From assembly GCA_009886815.1 (NCBI GenBank), contig QXYP01000089.1, forward strand, positions 1 to 6,411: a stretch of DNA of 6,411 nt, read 5' to 3'. Positions within the stretch are counted from its first letter, which is position 1; every line of letters starts with the position of its first letter. The stretch is from Halieaceae bacterium (lineage in GTDB: Bacteria > Pseudomonadota > Gammaproteobacteria > Pseudomonadales > Halieaceae). Under the pieces are notes generated by a model. That model had not been told where the DNA came from. It ran no database searches and was given only the letters and a program-made list of their open reading frames with translations. Position numbers and translations under genes: made by a program. Shown piece by piece: positions 1 to 5,089 of the stretch.

Positions 1-191
1 AGGTTGCCTAATAGCGAGCGACGCCCATCTCGGGCCTTGATTGGCAACAAACTTGAGCTGGGGGCATACCCCCTCAGCTCAATCAATGCACACCCTGCCT
101 TCTCCACAAATACAGCGACACCAAAGCTGCCTTGGCTTAGCCAGCTCCAAGGTGGTCGATACCTCTAGCGACACAGCGACGCTTAGCCCGA
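1..191. other. Left-edge region without a supported gene
   Basis: Apart from the hairpin at 53-82, I see no recognisable gene. A plus-strand frame is open from base 1 to a TAG at 166-168, and the mirrored minus-strand frame is also open across about the same stretch. Neither translation resembles a family I know, and open frames on both strands argue that at least one is chance. A shorter inverted repeat, CCTTGG (130-135) with CCAAGG (147-152), encloses a second small palindrome (TGGCTTAGCCA at 133-143 or adjacent bases). AGCGAC recurs at 114, 167 and 175. Confidence 0.4.
53..82 (-). terminator. GC-rich hairpin, candidate terminator of the MarR gene
   Basis: A long inverted repeat is visible: TTGAGCTG (53-60) pairs with CAGCTCAA (75-82), and GGGG (61-64) pairs with CCCC (70-73). 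One unpaired T lies at 74 and a 5-base loop at 65-69, giving 12 paired positions. Read on the minus strand, which is the direction of the regulator gene ending at 192, the hairpin is followed by GTTTGTTG, a short T-rich stretch. Read on the plus strand no T-run follows. I therefore assign it as a Rho-independent terminator for the regulator, about 110 bases after its stop. The T-tract is imperfect, so a different role for the hairpin is possible. Confidence 0.5.
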
Positions 192-872
192 TTAATCAGC
201 GGGCAACTCCTCATTACTGAGACTGCCAAAAGGTGGGGCAGCACTATCGAGGGCCGCGATTAATTCATTCAGCAGCTCATAAAGCCCACTCAGATTCTCA
301 GCACCAAACTGGGATTCTATATACTGATAGCGCGCCTCCGACTCTGGCGCGATAGCTGCGATCAGCTCTAATCCGTGTGACGTGATAGAAACCAAAGAAC
401 GACGACTGTCTCGGTCGCAGGATTGTCGTTGTACAATATTGCGGCTTTCCAGGTTTTGAACGATGCGACTCACACTGGGCCGTAACAACGAGCAGGCAGA
501 GGCCAGCTCGCTAACATCGAGAGACTCACTTTCTGCCAATGCTCGCATAACTCGCCACTGTTGAGTGGACAGGTCATGAGCACGCAAATGTGGGATAAAC
601 GTTCTAAGCACTGCTTCATGGGCTTTTAACAGGGTCATTGGTAATGACTGATCGAAGCGGCGCATGTTACTGGCTGCAGGGGTTTTAATGCCACCGGCTG
701 CAACCGACCTTGGTTTTTGTCTCTGAGTCATGAGCATATTCGCGAGAGTAAGTGCTTTAAGCATATCAGTGTGCTGTGGTGTTTGAGGAGTGAAAACATC
801 AAATGGGTCTGCCCCTCCTCCAAAAACGCGTAACGCTGCCCAGCTTTTCATGGGGTTCGGCTTATTCTTCAC
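192..872 (-). CDS. MarR-family transcriptional regulator, HpaR/HpcR-like
   Basis: A winged-helix DNA-binding protein expected to act as a dimeric repressor released by a small ligand. The conserved part starts near residue 70 (MRRFDQSLPM) and continues through RAHDLSTQQWRVMRALAE (about 97-114), the hallmark of the HpaR/HpcR branch that controls homoprotocatechuate and 4-hydroxyphenylacetate degradation. The helix-turn-helix spans about 121-147 (SELASACSLLRPSVSRIVQ onward), and the wing carries the family D-x-R-R motif (DRDSRRSLVSIT, about 153-164). The longest frame starts at a GTG (872) and gives 226 residues; HpaR proteins are usually about 140-160. An ATG at residue 8 (851) or at residue 70 (665, giving 157 aa) may be the true start. 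None has a clear Shine-Dalgarno. It is divergent from the amidase at 958, so it probably regulates that operon and itself. No aromatic catabolic genes are visible here, so the ligand is unknown. The MarR assignment is firm, the HpaR subgroup likely, the start uncertain. Confidence 0.88.
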   Translation of the reverse strand: MKNKPNPMKSWAALRVFGGGADPFDVFTPQTPQHTDMLKALTLANMLMTQRQKPRSVAAGGIKTPAASNMRRFDQSLPMTLLKAHEAVLRTFIPHLRAHDLSTQQWRVMRALAESESLDVSELASACSLLRPSVSRIVQNLESRNIVQRQSCDRDSRRSLVSITSHGLELIAAIAPESEARYQYIESQFGAENLSGLYELLNELIAALDSAAPPFGSLSNEELPAD

Positions 873-884
873 AAACTGTCAACG

Positions 885-897
885 TTATGGCCGATAA
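885..897. promoter_or_regulatory. Imperfect palindrome in the divergent intergenic gap, candidate MarR operator
   Basis: TTATGGCCGATAA has matching arms TTAT and ATAA around a GGCCG centre, with one mismatched pair. It lies in the 85-bp gap between the divergent regulator and amidase starts, where a MarR-family dimer would be expected to bind, about 60 bases before the amidase ATG and just outside the longest start of the regulator. It overlaps AACGTT (881-886), itself a palindrome. On the minus strand TTGACA (complement of 877-882) resembles a -35 box, but I see no good -10 at the right distance. Assignment as operator is positional inference. Confidence 0.25.
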
Positions 898-957
898 TGG
901 CAATGAAATCTGAGCGCGATCTTCTAGGCTCGACGGGATACATTTAGAGAATCACAT

Positions 958-2427
958 ATGTCGAAGGGCGATCCACAGCACAGTCATCTAGCAGAATCTC
1001 GCCCCCGGGCCGTCGATTTAATGGATGCGTTGGCCTCAGGTGAACTCTCTGCAGTTTCACTGATGCAATGGACCTACGATCGCATCGCTCAGGAAAATCC
1101 TCGTATTAACGCGATTTGTACTTTAGTTCCTCTAGAGCAAAGTCTCGAGGCCGCACAACGCGTAGATGACGCAAGGCATCAAGGGCAGAAACTGCCAGAG
1201 CTAGCCGGACTACCCCTAGCGATAAAAGACCTCGCAGACACCCGTGGGGTTTTGACCACTCAGGGTTCCCCTATTTATGCCCAGCACGTTCCCGATGTCG
1301 ACAGCCTTTTTGTATCTAGGCTAAGAGCGGCCGGCGGCATCATTATTGGCAAAACCAATACCCCTGAATTTGGCGCCGGGTCACACACCTTTAATCCACT
1401 ATTTGGGGTTACCCGGAATCCCTATGACACCCTAAAAACTGCAGGAGGCAGTTCTGGTGGCGCAGCTGCTGCCCTAGCCTCTGGCATGGTAGCTCTTGCC
1501 GACGGCTCTGATATGGGTGGGTCGCTGCGCAATCCGGCGGCATTTTGTAACGTCGTAGGACTGCGGCCAACCATGGGGCGCGTTCCCACACTTCCAAAAG
1601 CAAAAGAAACCTTTAGTCGTATGGCCGTAGAGGGCCCCATGGCGAGAACCGTCGAAGATTGTGCAGCTATGCTCCGAATCATGGCCGGCGCTGATTCACG
1701 AGATCCGCGCTCACTGGATCTTGGCGCTCTCCCTTCGACCCCAGCCCTAACCGACGCTCCCAAGCACCTACGTTTGGGTTGGGCGCCTAACCCCGCGGGC
1801 CTGCCCATTGAGCCATCCGTGTTGTCAGTTCTCAGTGGCGCCGTGACAGCTATGCAAAACCTTTACCCCACTATCGAGGAGGTTGACCTCTGCGAGCTAA
1901 ACGGTGCTATGGGGGTATTTACCCTGTTGAGAGCGGCCGCCTTTGCCGAAGGGCTGGGAGACCTCTACCGTTCGGATCACGACAAAATGAAAACCACCGT
2001 ACTTAATAATATAAAGCTGGGGCTGGAGCTCACCGGCGATGTGCTGACTCAAGCCGAATCACAGCGGACGCGCTTCCAGAAAGCGCTGATATCTCTTTTT
2101 GATCGCTTCGACTATTTACTACTACCGGTCACGCAAGTCATGCCATTTCCTATTGAGCTTGAGTTTCCGACCACCATCAATAAAACACAAATGCAGAGCT
2201 ATATTGATTGGATGTCGAGTTGCTGCATATTGAGTCCTTTCGATGTGCCCTGTCTTTCTATACCGGCAGGCTTCAATTCAGATGGGCTCCCTGTTGGGCT
2301 TCAAATTGTGGGCAAGGCGGGTGACGACTGGGGTGTTCTTAGGCTCGCCTATGCCTTTCAGCAGCAAACCGGCCATTGGCAAAAAGCGCCGCTCACTGCT
2401 TTGGAGGTTTCCCATGGGGTGGCTTGA
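958..2427 (+). CDS. Amidase-signature family hydrolase
   Basis: A cytoplasmic serine hydrolase that cleaves carboxylic amides to acid plus amine or ammonia. All parts of the amidase-signature triad are visible: Lys90 in LAIKDLAD, the cis-serine Ser165 in the glycine-rich GGSSGGAAAA, and the nucleophile Ser189 in DMGGSLRNPAA. The 24-residue spacing between the two serines is the same as in well-studied members such as 6-aminohexanoate-cyclic-dimer hydrolase. [14 protein letters not shown] (about 128-141) is a family hallmark. At 489 residues it is full length for a stand-alone amidase. There is no signal peptide. The ATG at 958 has only a weak purine stretch (AGAGA, 946-950) ahead of it, but leaves a normal N-terminal helix region (AVDLMDALASGELSAVSLMQ). 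It is the first gene of a pair with the downstream transporter, and divergent from a MarR regulator that probably controls it. GatA is unlikely: no GatB or GatC neighbours are present and the glycine-rich region is of the general amidase type. The substrate cannot be told from the sequence. Confidence 0.93.
   Translation: MSKGDPQHSHLAESRPRAVDLMDALASGELSAVSLMQWTYDRIAQENPRINAICTLVPLEQSLEAAQRVDDARHQGQKLPELAGLPLAIKDLADTRGVLTTQGSPIYAQHVPDVDSLFVSRLRAAGGIIIGKTNTPEFGAGSHTFNPLFGVTRNPYDTLKTAGGSSGGAAAALASGMVALADGSDMGGSLRNPAAFCNVVGLRPTMGRVPTLPKAKETFSRMAVEGPMARTVEDCAAMLRIMAGADSRDPRSLDLGALPSTPALTDAPKHLRLGWAPNPAGLPIEPSVLSVLSGAVTAMQNLYPTIEEVDLCELNGAMGVFTLLRAAAFAEGLGDLYRSDHDKMKTTVLNNIKLGLELTGDVLTQAESQRTRFQKALISLFDRFDYLLLPVTQVMPFPIELEFPTTINKTQMQSYIDWMSSCCILSPFDVPCLSIPAGFNSDGLPVGLQIVGKAGDDWGVLRLAYAFQQQTGHWQKAPLTALEVSHGVA
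2403..2407 (+). promoter_or_regulatory. Shine-Dalgarno deciding the transporter start
   Basis: GGAGG sits inside the last codons of the amidase gene, 6 bases before the ATG at 2414. It is the best ribosome binding site in the window. It fixes the transporter start at 2414 rather than at upstream in-frame starts as far back as 2243, which lie deep inside the amidase reading frame. Confidence 0.85.
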
Positions 2428-3748
2428 GCGCTTTCAGGAATTCATTGAGAACCGACTTCCCGACCCCTTATCATTTGCTCTGACACTCACTGCTTTTATG
2501 GCCTTACTGGCTGTAGTTTTAACGCCTACACCGCCCACTGCCCTGTTAATGAAGTGGGGGGACTCTCTGAGCGCCCTGCTCACGTTCACCATGCAAATAG
2601 GTCTCACCATTATTTTGGCCTATGTACTCGCCCAAACCCCTCTCATGCAAAGTGGGCTTAAGCGTCTTGCTGGATTAGCGAAAACCCCTGCGCAGGCCTA
2701 CGTTCTCGTCATACTTACCGCAGCTGCGTTTTATCTCATCTCCTGGCCTCTGGGGCCTATTACGGGTGCATTGGTTGCAAGGGAAATTGCTCGGGAAGCG
2801 GTCACGCGCAACAATCCGGTACATTTTCCACTCATGGCTGTCGGAGCTTTGAGTGGCTATGCGGTATGGGAAATGGGTTATTCCTCGTCTATTGCTCTCG
2901 CCGTAGCTACCGAAGGCAATCCCACACAGGAAATTATTGGCCGGCTGATTCCTATTCAGGAAACACTGCTAACCCATTGGAATCTGCTATCCATAGTCAC
3001 CACCTTAACCGTCATTATCGTCACCGTTTTAGCATTGCACAGACAATTTGACCTGAAAGAACCTTACATACCAGAAGACTTGGTAACGCCCCTTGAAACT
3101 TCTTTCGAGGAAAGCCCCGCTACCCAGCCCGCGCAGGGCCGTAGGCGTTGGTCTTTGCTCACAGGTTTAGTACTCGCAGCTTACGTTGTTGGCTGGTTTG
3201 CCCAAAAAGGACTCTCGCTGGAGCTGAATATCGTAAACTGGACGTTCTTGGCTGCAGGCCTCCTACTCGTGAGGTCGCTGCCCCATTACAGTGCTCTATT
3301 TGCCGATGGTGCCCGTGTCGCAGCACCGACCCTACTGCAATACCCGCTTTACGCAGGAATCATGGGCATGGCAATCCAAAGTGGCTTGGCGCAACAGTTC
3401 ACTCAAGGGCTTGTGGCCATTGCGACACAAACGACACTACCGGTGATCGCGTTTCTCTCAGCGGGACTGATTAATATTTTTATTCCATCTGGTGGCGCCC
3501 AATGGGCGCTGCAAGGTCCTGCATTTATCGAGGCGGCTAAGTTGTTAGATGTTGATCTGGGGCTGACTGCTATGTCGGTCGCTTATGGAGATCAGTGGAC
3601 TAACCTTATTCAGCCCTTTGTTGCGATCCCTTTGTTGGCGCTGACGGGACTGCGCCTAAAGCATATTTTTGGCTTGGCGCTGGTGCTCTGCGCGGCAACG
3701 AGTCTGCCTTTAATAGCGGGCTTACTGATCGGTAATATGCAGGGATAA
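2414..3748 (+). CDS. atoE: Short-chain fatty acid transporter, AtoE family
   Basis: An inner-membrane permease expected to carry short-chain carboxylates such as acetoacetate or butyrate. The 444-residue product matches Escherichia coli AtoE (about 440) along its length. The N-terminus has the amphipathic lead and RLPDPLSFALTLTAF (about 14-28). KTPAQAYVLV lies near 90-99, SWPLGPITGALVAREIAREA near 110-129, and the C-terminal half has NIFIPSGGAQWALQGP (about 354-369) and AYGDQWTNLIQPF (about 390-402), the most conserved blocks of the family. About ten hydrophobic membrane segments are visible, with a long charged, Glu/Pro-rich loop at about 209-246 separating the two halves, as in AtoE. The start at 2414 is set by the GGAGG 6 bases upstream and by the family N-terminus. 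It overlaps the amidase gene by 14 bp, so the two are almost certainly co-transcribed and probably translationally coupled. This suggests transport of the acid freed by, or the substrate fed to, the amidase. There is no CoA-transferase or thiolase here as in the E. coli ato operon, so the cargo may differ. Confidence 0.92.
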   Translation: MGWLERFQEFIENRLPDPLSFALTLTAFMALLAVVLTPTPPTALLMKWGDSLSALLTFTMQIGLTIILAYVLAQTPLMQSGLKRLAGLAKTPAQAYVLVILTAAAFYLISWPLGPITGALVAREIAREAVTRNNPVHFPLMAVGALSGYAVWEMGYSSSIALAVATEGNPTQEIIGRLIPIQETLLTHWNLLSIVTTLTVIIVTVLALHRQFDLKEPYIPEDLVTPLETSFEESPATQPAQGRRRWSLLTGLVLAAYVVGWFAQKGLSLELNIVNWTFLAAGLLLVRSLPHYSALFADGARVAAPTLLQYPLYAGIMGMAIQSGLAQQFTQGLVAIATQTTLPVIAFLSAGLINIFIPSGGAQWALQGPAFIEAAKLLDVDLGLTAMSVAYGDQWTNLIQPFVAIPLLALTGLRLKHIFGLALVLCAATSLPLIAGLLIGNMQG

Positions 3749-3781
3749 TATTGCGTGCGCAGACGAGACCGGTAGCCGAAT

Positions 3782-3833
3782 AACCACGCTAAGGAGCCAC
3801 GCTAAAGAACCACCGTAAAAAACCACAATAATG
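3782..3833. repeat. Four tandem degenerate 13-bp repeats
   Basis: Four head-to-tail units of exactly 13 bp: AACCACGCTAAGG (3782-3794), AGCCACGCTAAAG (3795-3807), AACCACCGTAAAA (3808-3820) and AACCACAATAATG (3821-3833). All share A-x-CCAC followed by two variable bases and TAA. The array sits between the convergent transporter and deacetylase genes. The flanking 13-base windows do not fit the unit. The unit has no internal dyad symmetry, so it is not an obvious terminator. Confidence 0.75.
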
Positions 3834-3867
3834 CGTACTGCCGGGTGATTATCGTTAGCCGCAGCCA

Positions 3868-3884
3868 TGCTCCAACAAGGAGCA
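3868..3884. other. Small hairpin in the convergent gap
   Basis: TGCTCC (3868-3873) and GGAGCA (3879-3884) form a perfect 6-bp stem with a 5-base loop, between two converging operons. No T-run follows on either strand, so it lacks the second half of a Rho-independent terminator. It may still help to separate the two transcripts. This is the only clear stem in the 206-bp gap. Confidence 0.3.
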
Positions 3885-3954
3885 CCCTGGGTTCAGCACA
3901 CGCACGAACAGCAATAATGCCCATGCCCTGCAGTGCCATCAATAGCGACACACC

Positions 3955-5067
3955 TTAGGTCAGATTTGCCAGTAGGGGCTTTGCCGCGTCGATCGCGGCT
4001 TGCTGGTGCGGCTGTAAATCTTGTCCTCCCAAACCCGCATGCAATGGTAGAAACGGATCCTCCGTTCCTGTGGCATACCCTGCTAAAGACTCCATAACGG
4101 CCAAGCCAAAAAAAGGAACGGTCCAACTGTTATAGCCGCCCTCATGAGTCATTAAAATTTTACCCTGACAATTCCGAGCAGCCGCAGACAACAGTTTTTC
4201 AGTAAGACTCCGGTAGCCGTCACTATGCATTTGCATGCGCCCTAAGGGGTCATAGGCCCCAGCGTCGAAACCGCTGGGCACAATAATGAGTTCAGGTGCA
4301 AAGGCATCGAGTGCGGGAATGATGATCTGATCAAAAACCGCTTCATAAGCACCAACACCTGAACCCGGCGGTAACGGAACATTAATGTTGTAACCCTGAC
4401 CTGCCCCCTCACCCACTTCATGAATATGCCCAGAGTCCGGCGGAAAACAATTATCTTGGTGCACTGATATGGTCAGCGCACGAGGATCATCGTAAAACGC
4501 ACTCTGGGTGCCGTTACCGTGATGAACATCCCAATCGACAAAGGCAATGCGCTTTACCCCCAAACTCTCTAACGCGTGAAATCCGGCAATCGCCGCATTG
4601 CCAAAAATACAAAACCCCATTCCTTCACCGGCGATCGCATGATGGCCGGGAGGCCTTACCAAGGCATAGGCGTTGTCGATCTCCCCTGCCATGATCGCCT
4701 CTAGTGCGCTCAATACGCCGCCAGCGGAGAGCATGGCTATTTCATAGCTGCCACGACCCGCCGGTGTAAAAAAGCCAGCATCACCACCGGTATCGGCGCT
4801 AATGCGTCGCACATTGGCCAAATGCTCAGGCGTATGAAAGCGAAGAATCTCTGCCTCTGTCGCAGAGCGCGGTTTGATATGGGTGAGTGCATCATTCATG
4901 CCCGCCACTTCGAGTAGATTGCGAAAGCGGCGCTTGGTCTCTGGGTTTTCGGCGTGAGTTCCAGGCTGCACCGGATTACCGTAGGGCATGGGACCGGCGT
5001 AGTTGCCTGTGTCGTGCCACATATACAGTTCATGAGCGACTAATCCGGTTTTACGTGTTGGAGACAT
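3955..5067 (-). CDS. Class II histone-deacetylase-like Zn-dependent amidohydrolase
   Basis: A member of the arginase/deacetylase fold that includes acetylpolyamine amidohydrolases and class II HDACs; it should remove an acyl group from an N-acylated amine using one Zn ion. The whole active site is visible: tandem histidines His142-His143 in RPPGHHA, Asp178, the Zn ligands Asp180 and His182 in VDWDVHHGNGT, the third Zn ligand Asp268 in PSGFDAG, and the transition-state tyrosine Tyr312 in HEGGYN. The N-terminus (AHELYMWHDTGNYAG, about 11-25) is typical of the bacterial class II subgroup. At 370 residues it is full length, with no signal peptide, so it is cytoplasmic. Leu275 (in DPLGRMQ) occupies the place where HDAC10 polyamine deacetylases carry a gatekeeper glutamate. 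The start is supported by AGGA 7 bases upstream. It lies 22 bp after the NylA-like amidase and is very likely in its operon. The natural substrate is probably a small acylated amine rather than a histone, but this is inference. Confidence 0.93.
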   Translation of the reverse strand: MSPTRKTGLVAHELYMWHDTGNYAGPMPYGNPVQPGTHAENPETKRRFRNLLEVAGMNDALTHIKPRSATEAEILRFHTPEHLANVRRISADTGGDAGFFTPAGRGSYEIAMLSAGGVLSALEAIMAGEIDNAYALVRPPGHHAIAGEGMGFCIFGNAAIAGFHALESLGVKRIAFVDWDVHHGNGTQSAFYDDPRALTISVHQDNCFPPDSGHIHEVGEGAGQGYNINVPLPPGSGVGAYEAVFDQIIIPALDAFAPELIIVPSGFDAGAYDPLGRMQMHSDGYRSLTEKLLSAAARNCQGKILMTHEGGYNSWTVPFFGLAVMESLAGYATGTEDPFLPLHAGLGGQDLQPHQQAAIDAAKPLLANLT

Positions 5068-5074
5068 GTTTTTA

Positions 5075-5078
5075 TCCT
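5075..5078 (-). promoter_or_regulatory. Ribosome binding site of the HDAC-like gene
   Basis: On the minus strand AGGA lies 7 bases before the ATG at 5067, in the 22-bp gap after the upstream amidase stop. It supports the chosen start and independent initiation within a shared transcript. Confidence 0.6.
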
Positions 5079-5089
5079 GCTGCTGTGTT

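Noticed and set aside
1..168. Plus-strand open frame entering from the left edge and ending at TAG 166-168, with a mirrored open minus-strand frame
   Set aside because: Neither translation resembles a known family, there is no start signal, and being open on both strands in register is expected when one frame masks the other. It could be the tail of a gene outside the window but is not supportable here.
186..204. Short inverted repeat GCCCG/CGGGC around the regulator stop codon
   Set aside because: A 5-bp stem with a 9-base loop and no T-tract is too weak to call a terminator; the hairpin at 53-82 is a better candidate.
1422..1808. Antisense open frames of up to 128 codons within the first amidase
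   Set aside because: They are shadows of a gene with an intact catalytic triad and full family length; no independent family signal or ribosome binding site.
2243..2413. Extended start for the transporter at 2243
   Set aside because: The extra 57 residues lie inside the conserved C-terminal part of the amidase gene, do not match the AtoE N-terminus, and the GGAGG site points to 2414.
3802..3939. Minus-strand small frame of 45 codons with a hydrophobic product, starting at ATG 3939 just after the HDAC-like gene
   Set aside because: No well-placed Shine-Dalgarno, no recognisable family, and its end runs into the 13-bp repeats. Its length is within chance expectation.
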